A DNA stretch of 64,000 nt from Onchidella celtica (Eukaryota > Mollusca > Gastropoda > Systellommatophora > Onchidiidae), in NCBI GenBank assembly GCA_963931925.1, contig OZ007582.1:26576224-26640223 (forward strand). Direction: 5' to 3'. Below the pieces are notes generated by a model. It ran no database searches. It was not told the DNA's origin and saw only the letters and a list, made by a program, of their open reading frames with translations. Position 1 is the stretch's first letter; the number at the start of each line of letters is the position of its first letter. The position numbers were made by a program, and so were the translations under genes. Shown here piece by piece: positions 1 through 10,724 of the stretch.

Positions 1-2055
1 GACAGCCAAGGTTCGCAATCGGCTACCTTGATCACGATATTGTTTATAAAGACTAGCATGCGCAGCTGAAGATTTTTGTGCGAGCTGACATGCGTTAAGA
101 ATTCGCTGGCGCAAGTCTACAACGTATTGATATGCAGACCGCGTATCGTTGTCGTCGGTGTCTGATCCGGCGAATAAATCATGGAGTATGGCCATTGGAC
201 CACGCGGCTTACGACCATACAATAATTCGAAGGGAGAAAAACCCGTCGATGCGTTCGGTAGTTCTCGGTATGCAAAAAGAATAGCGGGGAGTTGTCGATC
301 CCAATCACTCGGTTTGTCGGCGGAAACTCGTGCAAGCATACTTTTCATGGTAGCATTCCAACGTTCACAGCAGCCATTAGACTGTGGGTGATATGGAGAT
401 GTCAATCTTTGTTTAATCCCGACCAACTCCAAGACTTTCTTAAAAAGCTCAGAGGTAAACTGTGGACCTCTGTCCGATAAAATTTCAACTGGAAACCCAA
501 GACGCGAAAAAATAGTAATAAGAGCTTCAGCGATATGATCAGCTGAAATGTCTTTTAGCGGAATGGCCTCTGGCCAACGGGTTGCGTAGTCAATGACAGA
601 AAGTATAAAACGATGTCCTCTGTCTGACTTGTGTAGAGGACCAACTATATCTACGGCAACGCGCTCAAATGGTCTGGAAACCATAGGCATCTCCTGCAGA
701 GGAGCTCTCGATGCTCTTCCTTTAGGGGTACGTCTTTGACATACGTCACATGTTGATACAAACCGGTTTACATCTGCGTAAATACTGGGCCAAAAAAATT
801 GGGATAGTATTCGAGACTTAGTTCTGGCCTTTCCCTGGTGACCCGCCAAGGAAGTGTCATGCGCGAGACGAATAATGTCGCGACGAAAAGATCTCGGTAC
901 CACAAGTTGCATAACGGTTTCTCGCTTATTCTGAAAATTACGATATAATAAGTCATCTTTAATAAGAAACTTAGAGGTATCTGGTGCGGTAGGATCAACC
1001 TTAGCAAACAAATGTTTCAATGTGGGATCTGAATGTTGCTCATCATGAAATGCACTAGACGTTATGTTCACTTCAATAGTAGGATTATTCAATGGACTGT
1101 CTGCTCGTCGTCTCGATTGTAGGCGTGTTGTCGCACAAGCAACACTCTCATCCTCAGTCCAAATTTCCAAGTTACCGATAGGAAACTTATTTACTTGCGG
1201 TACATTACCTATGATTAAATCAGCCACTGGATTAGGCAGTACACATGCAGTAACAATACCTGTGAGAAAAGGTGTATCAATATAAACCTCTGCAAGACGG
1301 AATCGCTCTACAGATCCGCCAAAAGTAATACAAGTTACCTCCTTGTCCAAAAATTGTGTTGGACGGACTAGTGACTGTCGAACGCCGATAGTCGTGCATC
1401 CGGAGTCACGTAGAACAGAAGCGCGAATAGCGTTCACGCGGCCCTGGTAAAATGTTAATTCAGCCAGTTCATGTAGGGCGGACATGACTGGAATAGTCTT
1501 TGATTGTGATGACGATTTATTAGTATAACCAACATCTGTATAGGGTGTAGATTGTACAGAGCAGGCATTTGCCGCTCCCATTTTTACGGTACAAAATCTT
1601 CGCATGTGGCCGAACTGATTACACTTGAAGCACATAATACGGTGTGAGTCGTGTCCACGATAAGGCCGATTCTGCGGTCTATTATAATTATGATTATCAT
1701 CAAAATACACTCGTCGAGGCGGTCTCTGAGGCCGGTTATATTGTTGGCCTGGATAGTTGCCACGATAATATGGGCGAGGCTCGTAAAAAGAATAAGTCTG
1801 ATATCCTCGACGCTGGGATACATTACCTTCATTCGGAAAATCCCTCTGTTTAACAAAAGGCGGCTCTGATTTCTTTAACGTTAGCTCACGCTTCCTCTCC
1901 TTCTGTTTCTCTCTTTCTTTTTCTCTCTCTCTTGCTGCTAGCCAATGCTCAAGATCTCGGTCTTGTTCTACTTGTTGTTCGCACCACGAGGCGCGTTCTT
2001 CCTCTGGTATGCCGAGAACTTTGGCATATGCCAGGTATTTAAAAAACTCGGCCAT
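1..2055 (-). CDS. Gypsy-like Gag/retropepsin/integrase polyprotein lacking reverse transcriptase, partial
   Basis: The reading frame is open from an ATG at 2055 (an in-frame stop lies just upstream at 2062-2064) to the left edge of the window, at least 685 codons, so the C-terminus is missing. The N-terminus is acidic, followed by a charged Glu/Arg/Lys coil (about residues 35-75) and an Arg/Tyr/Pro-rich linker. A CCHC zinc knuckle follows (C142, C145, H150, C155). A retropepsin-like motif DSG occurs at 217-219 with a downstream LIIGN. An integrase zinc finger (H399, H406, C436, C439) and an integrase core with D469, D528 and E564 (35 residues between the last two) complete it. These signatures are typical of Ty3/gypsy integrases. 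Only about 80 residues lie between protease and integrase, so RT and RNase H are absent. No stop or frameshift was found. It could be a non-autonomous element or a domesticated gene. Confidence 0.85.
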   Translation of the reverse strand, partial: MAEFFKYLAYAKVLGIPEEERASWCEQQVEQDRDLEHWLAAREREKEREKQKERKRELTLKKSEPPFVKQRDFPNEGNVSQRRGYQTYSFYEPRPYYRGNYPGQQYNRPQRPPRRVYFDDNHNYNRPQNRPYRGHDSHRIMCFKCNQFGHMRRFCTVKMGAANACSVQSTPYTDVGYTNKSSSQSKTIPVMSALHELAELTFYQGRVNAIRASVLRDSGCTTIGVRQSLVRPTQFLDKEVTCITFGGSVERFRLAEVYIDTPFLTGIVTACVLPNPVADLIIGNVPQVNKFPIGNLEIWTEDESVACATTRLQSRRRADSPLNNPTIEVNITSSAFHDEQHSDPTLKHLFAKVDPTAPDTSKFLIKDDLLYRNFQNKRETVMQLVVPRSFRRDIIRLAHDTSLAGHQGKARTKSRILSQFFWPSIYADVNRFVSTCDVCQRRTPKGRASRAPLQEMPMVSRPFERVAVDIVGPLHKSDRGHRFILSVIDYATRWPEAIPLKDISADHIAEALITIFSRLGFPVEILSDRGPQFTSELFKKVLELVGIKQRLTSPYHPQSNGCCERWNATMKSMLARVSADKPSDWDRQLPAILFAYRELPNASTGFSPFELLYGRKPRGPMAILHDLFAGSDTDDNDTRSAYQYVVDLRQRILNACQLAQKSSAAHASLYKQYRDQGSRLRTLAV

Positions 2056-3535
2056 GATATGTTAAAGTCTGTAAAGTTAGTAAATATTTACCCAATGTTA
2101 CGGTATATCGCGGTATCAATATCTTATATGAACAGATATTGTCTGTTAATATTAACTCAGTGTCTTATGTTAGCACTGCTTCGCGAAAAGAACGTTCTAT
2201 CTCTCTCTCTCAAAATTATAGGCAGTATCACTTAAACTGCAAACACTTTATCTCTCTCTGAAAATTACAAGCAGTATCACTTAAACTGCAAACACTTTAT
2301 CTCTCTCTCTCTCAATATAAATTCTAGTAAGGCAGTGCCGTCTATCCGTTGCTCCCACTGCAATAAAATACTATATATCGCCTTTACTGCGATAAATTAA
2401 TGTCTCGAGTGATCACTCTCAAAATTTACGTCTCTCTCAACGCAACGAACCAGTGTCCTCTGTTATCACTGTCAAAAACGAATCGCTCTCTCAATGCGAT
2501 GAATCAAAAATATATCTCTCTCTCAACACGACAAATTTGAAATATCTCTGTGTTCTCAAAACACTCTCAAAATTCTCTCTCTTCTCAAAATGCGCACACG
2601 CAGTGTCTTCTGTTACCACTGCAAAATTAATCTCTCTAGATCTATCTTCAACGTGAAATTGTCACGTGAACCAAAAATTATTATATTCCTCTCTCACATA
2701 TGTCAATACCAGATTACAATTCAACGTGGTTTTAGCACGTGAAACACCTCAGGCATATATTCTAAACATATCAATGTTATTATAGTAGTTTAAAGTTTAT
2801 AAGCAAAAAAAAATACAATAAACAGGACGTATACTGACAAGTAAAACGAACGATAACAGACCCTACAAGTCCTAACTTATATTACAGAAAGTTTGAGAAG
2901 AAGACAGGAGAGACATCTTCCTAAAGAAAAGTGAGGAAGGAAAAGAACGCCACAATCTATACGAATAATGGATCCCTAATAGAACTATTCACAGAGAAGC
3001 AAATCCCCCCGAGTTATTTTACATAGCCACCAAGGCCTCCAATATCCTTCGTAATGGCAAAGAAGATATGCTAACCTATGATCCCAACCAACCTCCCGCA
3101 CTTAAACTAAACATATAATAAATAGTAAAATGGCCTGGAACAACACACACAGAGCGGAAAGTACGTCGCCCTCCTCAAGACTGTTAGTAAGATGGATCAC
3201 TTAACTTCGTTTTTGAGGAATTCAGATGTTAAATATCCTCAATCCATAGCTCCAAGCCCAAACTTGTATTTCTGTCTGAAGTAAAACTGGATGATGAAAG
3301 GGTTCCCTCGCCGGTGTCCACGGGTCAATGGGATGTTGGGATGTTCACCATATGAAATTGAAACAAAATATTCGATTAATACAAATTGTTTAAACTCTAT
3401 AATAAAAAGCACCTGAAAACATAATATTAGAACAGTACAATATCAAATAATGGAATAAAAAAATACAATAGGTTTTAAAATAATCTAACTAAGTGGCATG
3501 GCGTTATCTAAGGTTCTTTAAGGGTCCCTCTCCAG
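2056..3535 (-). other. Leader-like noncoding stretch upstream of the Gag-integrase ORF
   Basis: No convincing coding frame is visible on either strand. The stretch from 2190 to 2700 is rich in CTCTCT runs and contains a roughly 50-bp unit repeated directly (near 2215-2310, sharing GCAGTATCACTTAAACTGC). Seen from the element it would be the untranslated leader between LTR and ORF. That role is inferred from position only. Confidence 0.4.
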
Positions 3536-3590
3536 TGTTACGATTTGGAAGAGGGGTGTGCCCTGCAGTGTTACGAGGTGGGTCCTCGAG

Positions 3591-4900
3591 TGTTACGTTG
3601 GGGATTACTAAATTATAAATTTAGGTGTTCGACTGCATTTAAATCGAGAGGTTTTAGAAATTACTCTGCCATACCATGCCACATACACTAATAACAATTT
3701 CGAGTAAGTTATATCAAGGACCTTGTAGGGCCACAAATTTATTACCTAAAAGTCCTAACAATTTCGTCTATCTTACATATCAAAGACAACATCAGCAGCA
3801 TCAAATGAAAATACTAAAATACATAACTATCAATCTCCTCTAGAGTCTTAAGAGATTTGAAGCTCTATATCATTCTGATTCATTCACAGTTTACCTAGCA
3901 ATTATTTATCTTCAGAAATATAGACTGCCTACTACTTCACAAATAATATACTTATGTCTCAGACGACAATATTAACTCATTTAACTGCTTATAAAGGATC
4001 AAGCCGTCAAGACACACTGACGTAGTTAAGATAAATCTAGATCTGCTCTAGGATGGGCTGGCAATCCCCAGCCTCATCCAGACACATCAAATTACAATTT
4101 ACAAATGTGTATATCAGTCACTCTTTCTAGATCTTAGTTGCAAGTAAAACTTTATGGTCTTGCATTCCTTTGGTCGCACTTCTACTGGAAAGTTAGGGTC
4201 AGATTCACATCATCTCGAATCATGGTGATGAAACTTACGATTGGTTCCCTGAAACGACTTCAGGGAACTGGAGAAAAGAGCTGTGGGTTATTTTCATTGT
4301 CTATCCAGGACATAGACATGACGTTAACAGTCTTATGGTTCCCTCTGGCTGAACCTTAGCCGACACCTTCGCAGAATAGGATACGCTGCATGGAGTGAGG
4401 TAGCATAAACATGTCACCGCTTATCTTCTGCAAATCACGTGACTGCTCAAATTTGATTGGTGCATCCACTTCGAGCTCCGCTCGCAGCGCCAATAGATTC
4501 TATTAATAGTAACAGACAAAGTCAGACTTAGGATGTCAAAACCTTTCGCAAAGTCTCTACACCCTAAACGTTTTATGTACGAATTTCCTCACTCCTTATT
4601 CGCCCCGTCTTTCCCTGTTAAAGTACACCCAAACCACGGGGTCGAAAACTGCATCGTCACTGTTAATTTATCCATTCGTTCTATCCTGACCCACTTTCTT
4701 TCCATCTCTAAGAAAAGCGTTACAAAAACAAACTGTCCACGGGAACAGTTCAAGGACGTTTGGACTGACTAAAATCAATGATGCCATGTAATAAACAATG
4801 CGTGACCCAGCACGGCAATTCAAATCCTAACCCTGACAACCGGGCAATCACTCGAGTATGTTTCTATATTAATAAAATTTAATAAAGAAACCTTACGACA
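3591..4900 (-). repeat. Candidate 5' LTR of the gypsy-like element
   Basis: On the plus strand the stretch opens with TGTTACG and closes with TTACGACA, giving TG..CA ends. Its length (about 1.3 kb) and several internal words (for example GATTGGTGCA followed by CCACTTC near 4455) parallel the better-defined solo LTR at 39087-40332. TGTTACG occurs three times between 3536 and 3597, so the exact inner edge is uncertain. The partner LTR lies outside the window. An imperfect primer-binding site may follow the inner edge, but no tRNA match was established. Confidence 0.4.
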
Positions 4901-6441
4901 CAGGGGCCCACTTTCCTAACTCTTCAGTTAATAGCAATTAAATAATCTTTATACTATATATAGTTGTTACCCATGGCTGTTTTGGGATTTATCGCAGAAA
5001 ACTTATCCAAACAAAAGCAATTGTAAACATTTTTGTTGTTCCTGTTGTTGTTCTACCTTTCACGACTGACGTTTAGAATGCATTAATAACACACGGCTTT
5101 ACTCAGACATGAACGTGTCCACATAACAAAATACGTCACGCGCACACTGCTGCAAATTCCATCCTCTGTGGATTAGGCGCTTATCTTATTTTCTCAAAAC
5201 CGAGATAGCTTTTAACTGTGATAGCTATAAAGAATCTATTTTTGATATTGGTGCCAATTTGTTACTTAACAATAAATTTCTATTGACTCCAAGCACCAGA
5301 TAAATCTACAATAAACAATAGTCAATAACATTACAATATTCTGTCTTTGTAAATTATTTTGTAACTCCCCATGTGCCAGTCAATATAGGTGAGCAGCCTC
5401 ACTATCCCGTGAGTCAATCCCTCACTTCCATGCCCCCGTAATCCTTGAATCCCGCTCACTCCATATTCTTTTAGACAGTGTTGGTTTCCTAATTATGAAC
5501 TCAAAAAACTTGGGCATCTCCAATTTTTCAATTTATTCAAGTTACTTCTAGCCAAAATGGCAGCAGATTACTGCATGAGGTCTGCATCTCAGTTTTGGTG
5601 ACGTAAACGGCACATGGTAATTGACAAAGGGTGAACTGAAGAACCGGCTCCATCCACATTTGGTCTGGTCAGTGGCAGTTTTGAAAGTCATTGTATTCCC
5701 CCCAGAATTCGCCCAATACCCTTATCATTTTTTTTTTTTTTAGGAGAAAGAGAAATACAAGACAATCAACTGACCGGGGCCAACGAAAAATATTGTGTAT
5801 TAAGGTTAATAATTTTGGCAATTTTCTGTATGCATGTTATAGTTTTTGAGGATGTCATTGCCTCTTTTGATGTTTTAGAATGAACCATTTCTGAGATTAA
5901 AAACTTCAAATATTATCTTTCAACAAAATAGGACAGATCTACTTATTGTTGAGTACGCGTTCTGAAAGAAGAAACTGGAAACTTTGCCAAGAAAAGGGTG
6001 CTGGACATGAAAACCCAAATTCAAACACGATGTTAAAGGGGAAATGTTACTCGTGCCCAGTGATGTGCTGTTATTATGTGTAGGTCACCAATCGCACCCG
6101 TTGTAATTAATGTTGTTACAGACACGTTATCTCCACCACTGTATAAGCTACTTTTTTCCCCCGCAGCTCAGAGCGGCCCCTCAAGACGAGACAAGCCAAA
6201 GGCTTCTACCGGTGGAGCCCGGAGAATGGGCCAGCATGTTCTGGTCCTTCAGGCCGTTATAGCAACACTGGTGGCAGCACTAAATTGACTAAAGACCCAC
6301 AGATTCTATACATTTCCTGTTGAATCTTTTTTGTTCGATTTTTTTTTTCACTTGAAAAAGGCGAAAGCCGAAAATTTTGTGTATTTTCTGTCTTCTCTTT
6401 AGTTTGCTTTGTATGGTTTGGGTTTTATTTCTCATGCAGGG
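4901..6441. other. Intergenic stretch, no gene seen
   Basis: AT-rich sequence without a credible coding frame. It includes a T-run near 5738-5750. A fragment at about 5378-5463 is nearly identical to the 3' part of the solo LTR at 6442-7311 and is probably an LTR remnant. Confidence 0.5.
5378..5463. repeat. LTR-related fragment (direct repeat of 7219-7303)
   Basis: About 85 bases beginning GTCAATATAGGTGAGCAGCC match the segment at about 7219-7303 almost exactly. The match stops just before the terminal CTCGTGACA of that solo LTR, so this copy lacks a recognisable LTR end. Confidence 0.7.
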
Positions 6442-7311
6442 TGTCACAAATCCCAGACTGGGAGATGTAATAATTATAACAGGACAACAATCACGAACGA
6501 ACACGTATAACACTTAACAGAACAACCCATCAGACTCACACATTTATTAAACATAAAGATAAAGATAAAGATGCATTTACATACATTATATTACTCAATT
6601 AACTGCCGTCCAACGGCCTTCTTCCCTCAAGCACTCTTCCTCGGGTCCACAACCCGGTAGTTACTTTTAAAGGCACTTCGGCTTCAGCCTCTCCACTCAA
6701 TGTCTTAACACATTTAGTATTTCTTTCGCACCGCAGTCTCTCAATAGCACCTCCCTATGGCAATAACACCTTAGCCTTCCAATAGCACCTCAACATGTCC
6801 ATAGCACGTTAATAGTTCAATTCACATTAGTATCTCAATATCACAGTATATTAATATCACATGTAATACATCTTAAGAGCACATTAACATTTCTATACAC
6901 ATCCCTGTCTGTGGCCAGACTACCACGACTCATGCGTTCCTCCTGTCCTGCTCGACAGCTTCACTCCACTGGCCTATGTGTAGCCTTCGGCCCTATGCTG
7001 GCCTATCCCCTGTGCTGCTCGCTCACCGCGGGTGGCTTCTCGGCCCGACCCCGGCACCAGTCATCACTGGAAAACACACAACAATCTCCCGACTGCCTCT
7101 GATCTCACGTCTGTCCCCTGGGACTCCTTAACTTGCAGTGATTGTCAGTACAGCGCTCTCGCCTCATGCCGACCCCCCAACTCACAACATTTCACGCTTT
7201 AACGTTAACTAACAGAAGTCAATATAGGTGAGCAGCCTCACTATCCCATGAGTCAATCCCTCACTTCCATGCCCCCGTAATCCTTGAATCCCGCTCACTC
7301 CACTCGTGACA
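6442..7311. mobile_element. Solo LTR with CAGGG target-site duplication
   Basis: The segment starts TGTCAC and ends GTGACA, a perfect 6-bp terminal inverted repeat with TG..CA ends. It is flanked by CAGGG at 6437-6441 and again at 7312-7316. An 870-bp block with LTR-type ends, a 5-bp duplication and no internal coding region fits a solo LTR left by recombination between two LTRs. Small ORFs inside show no domain. Confidence 0.8.
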
Positions 7312-7594
7312 CAGGGTTTCGCAACATACAACTTTTTCTTTTTGCCCAATTTTGACTTTGGTGTCAGCACTGCATGTTTAAAGAATTTTAAAACAGAGAA
7401 ACACATATCAAAAGCTCGGCTGGACTGCTTACCTGTGCTTCCATAATAATTTTTTGTTATCTACTTCCCACTGAAAAAAAACAACAAAAAAACCCATATA
7501 CTACTATATTTTTTGAACATTTTATCGAAGGCCTGTTCTATTTCTATCGCATCCATGAAATAACTTTTATATTAATGCATATTATGTCATTCAA

Positions 7595-7672
7595 AATTGA
7601 CTAATTTTGCCCCCCCCCCTTATCATCACATGTCATCAAATGGCTATTCCCCCCCCCCCTCCCCGTTTGATG
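7595..7672. repeat. Poly-C/TGTCATCA low-complexity tract
   Basis: Two C-runs (near 7609 and 7650) flank TCATCACATGTCATCA. A similar arrangement occurs at 8763-8830. The two tracts bracket the SINE and may be parts of one split repeat. Confidence 0.5.
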
Positions 7673-7759
7673 ACGTAATCAAAACTTGACAAATAACGAC
7701 TAAAAATACCTATATTTATATAGTGCTGTTTGCTATTTATTTTAATTCAAACTAACAGA

Positions 7760-8091
7760 TTCTAAATAAAATCAAATCAATAAGAACTTTCATATAGCGC
7801 TTAATATCCACTAATGCTCTAAACGCTTTACAAGGTGTCCCTGACAGGCTGAGTCAACCATTTAATATCATCTCAACTCACAAAGAGCATACAGTGAAGC
7901 TGCCTGTTAGCAAACTGAGAAGATCTTTCCACTACTTATATGTCAGGTACCGGTTTTTACAGACGGGTGGACTGAGGAAGTTGAAGGTAAATTGTTTTCC
8001 CATAGCAACTACAGCGGACAGGTTCGAACTCGCAACCACCGCATTACAAATCCGACGTGCTAACCACTGCGCTACGCTGCCCCCCAAATTG
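7760..8091 (-). repeat. tRNA-derived SINE with AAAGCG/GCGCTATAT tail
   Basis: Read on the minus strand, the head near 8090-8030 has an A-box-like TAGCGCAGTGGTTAGCA and a B-box-like GAGTTCGAACC, the polymerase III promoter of tRNA-derived SINEs. The other end carries TGTAAAGCG and AGCGCTATATGA, a module seen in three other places in this window. The head does not fold as a clean tRNA, so it is not a tRNA gene. Membership of the metazoan Meta-SINE group is possible but not tested. Confidence 0.65.
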
Positions 8092-8107
8092 ATCTGACTC
8101 TCTGAAA

Positions 8108-8360
8108 TAATGCAAAAATAGAACCAAAATTATACTAAACTTAAAACTGTTGCAAAGTAATAAATTTTATGCAACACAGGGCAAATTTATTTCAATATTT
8201 TTGAGAAATAATGCAATTTTTATGCATGTGTATAGTGAGCATTATACATGTGACAATATATATGTCAAAATTATGCAAAGTATGCAAACCAAGGGAAATA
8301 ATGCCAAAATAGAACAAAAATTATACTAAACTTAAAACTGTTGCAAAATAATAAATTAAT
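8108..8360. repeat. Pair of ~65-bp direct repeats
   Basis: The block beginning AATGCAAAAATAGAACC at 8108 recurs from about 8299 with a few substitutions. Both end in a run containing ACTGTTGCAAA and an AT-rich tail. The interval is AT-rich without a gene. Confidence 0.6.
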
Positions 8361-8986
8361 GAATAAGATACCTATTGTTCCTGCCAAATGTAAGTGTAGA
8401 CCTAGGTCTTAAAACCAAGACTTGTCTAGATCTAATCTAGAATCTAGGATTTTTAAAAAAGTAGGTAACTGAAGATTCTCATTTCCCTTGATTTGAAAAA
8501 TAAGGCTGAACAAACAGGAAGATAAACATTGAAATGGAAGTGAAAAATATAGAACCAAATCAGACATAATGCAGTATTGACTCTGTGGTAGGTTTAGCAG
8601 TTTAACATATTGAGTAGTAAAAGTAGTCATTCAAGGTATTTATTGTCTAATTAATTAGTTATTTTATTGGCAGGTATTATAATAAATATGAATTTGATCT
8701 GTATATTTGTTCTTCTGTTTTAATTACCAAACCACATTGATGACATCATCTCTGGACTCAACACCCCCCCCCTCCCCCATGTCATCACTTGTCATCATTC
8801 AAGAGACCCCCCCCCCCCACCCCCGCCCCCTTATGTGATGACATTATATGTGAACGGTCCGTATGCTTTTCATTAATAAACTTAAAAGTTGCGGGTTTAA
8901 ATTGCAGTGTTGTAGCTCCACTGGAGATCAGTTCACTCACAGTTTTCTCAAAGCTCCTGTCTTGTAAAATCTGTGCCACAATATGC

Positions 8987-9514
8987 TAGGGGTGGCCAAA
9001 CTTGCCTAATGTAAGAGCCACATACGATAAACTTTAGATGTTCGAGAGTCATAAGATACGAATAAAATTTACACACACGTTTTTATTGTTAATGTTACAT
9101 ACATATATTGGTTACAAAAATAATTTACATGTAGCCATATGAATACTAAGAAATACATGTATGCAACGATGGTTACAAGTATACAGTTTTTTTAAATGAT
9201 AATTTGTATTACTTTCAGTAATAGCAAAGTACACATACACATCAAACGTTTTCAAAATCTTGACTGATGATTGTTTTCACAACGCTGGGCGTATGTAATA
9301 CAGCAATGAACTACAGGAACATTTAAGAAAAACTTGCGGATTGGCATTTCAGTAACAAAATTAGAAGGCTAAAATGAAACTAAAAAGGTGAAAAAAAAAG
9401 AAAAAAGATGTGATGAAAAAAGAAGAGCTCATCCAATAGATTTGCACGAGTTGTATAATACTAGAAAGCCATAGGGCTGCATATGGCTCGGGAGCCGCAA
9501 TTTGACCACCCCTG
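8987..9514. mobile_element. hAT-type MITE, 528 bp
   Basis: The left end is AGGGGTGGCCAAACTTGC and the right end reads, inverted, CAGGGGTGGTCAAATTGCG, an imperfect terminal inverted repeat of the hAT type. The flanks CAATATGC (8979-8986) and CAAAATGC (9515-9522) match at 7 of 8 positions, fitting the 8-bp duplication of hAT transposons. There is no transposase frame, so it is non-autonomous. Confidence 0.75.
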
Positions 9515-9589
9515 CAAAATGCTCAGATTTACACGTATTTCTCTGTTTAATAACTGAGCCGCTGAGAACAACAATAGTCTAAGTGCCAT

Positions 9590-9860
9590 TTTTTCTAGAC
9601 TTGACAAAGTCAAGCTTGAAGGGAAACTGCCAGGGCAAAATCAAAATTAATACATTAAAATTTATCCCTATCACCCCCCCCCCCCGCCCCCCCAATATCA
9701 CCAACAAAAATGTATAATTCATTATTAAATAAATATTAATATATATTCAAATATCAAATACGTTCAAATACAAGTTGTGAGTTAGTTGTGAACTGTTGTG
9801 AGTTGTGAACTGCGCCTAACAGGCTACGTTACAATTTGCTCTGAGATAGAGAGAGGTAGA

Positions 9861-9914
<54 letters not shown>

Positions 9915-9995
9915 GAGAGGAAGAAAGAGAGCGCTTGAGCTTCTGTAAAGCGCATAGAGCATTTTTAATAGATATGCGCTATATGAATGCCATCC
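9590..9995 (+). repeat. Composite SINE-like element with (GA)n core
   Basis: The order is GGGCAAAATC, a C-run, an AT-rich stretch, three GTTGTGA-type repeats, a GCGCCTAACAGGC block, a (GA)n tract (about 9846-9911) and a terminal TGTAAAGCGCATAGAGC..GCGCTATATGAATG module. The same order occurs in reverse orientation at about 33940-34370, which establishes it as a family. The tRNA-like head is missing here. Confidence 0.65.
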
Positions 9996-10700
9996 ATCAT
10001 CTATTATATATTTCAGTAACTTGCCACCTTTAGCATGACTAACTGACCAAATACACTCTTCAGGCCTTAAATTTGGCAGGAAGGTGGCAACTGAGATAAG
10101 GAAGATGATGGCTATAATTAAAAGTTGTTTACTTCAAGCATGTATTTTAAAAAAAATAACAATGTTTATTGCTATGTAACATCTGTATTTTTGCATGTTT
10201 GTTTTGTAATATAATATATAGTACCGTACATGTCATAAAAAGTAACCGTGCCAAGCGTTCAGTTTGGTGCGTAGTGTTCTGGTGCTCATGAGTTCTGAAG
10301 CAAGACTGTAGTTTATTACTTTTATTATACTATTGTAAGGGCCCGTTCAAAGAACGGGTTGCCAACAACACGCACAATTTTGTTGTATCTCCATTTTCTG
10401 AAAGACTGGAGATATTTTTGAATGTGGAAGATATGCATACTTTGTCACTTGTTTAAAATGCATTGTGGCATTTATCAAGCTGTTTCACAGTTCCCATTCA
10501 TCCTAACTCCTACTCATGATGTGCCTGGTTTTAAGGAACAGAAGTCTAACTACAAAGCGGAACAGAGAAAATGCTGAGCTGTGTTCACTGCTCATCCTCA
10601 GCTTATCATGCAAAATACTTCTGTCCCCTAACAACACATAATACGAAATCTTCAAACTTTTAACGTGGAATTTCTCAGTTGTGCAAACGTGGAGATGGAG
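9996..10700. other. Unassigned AT-rich stretch
   Basis: I see no coding frame, RNA gene or repeat family here. Confidence 0.4.
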
Positions 10701-10724
10701 CAAACAACAACAAAAATCACGAAT

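Noticed and set aside
2188-2330. CTCTCT-rich stretch as a regulatory GAGA-type site cluster
   Set aside because: Simple-sequence composition explains it. No positional conservation or other evidence is available.
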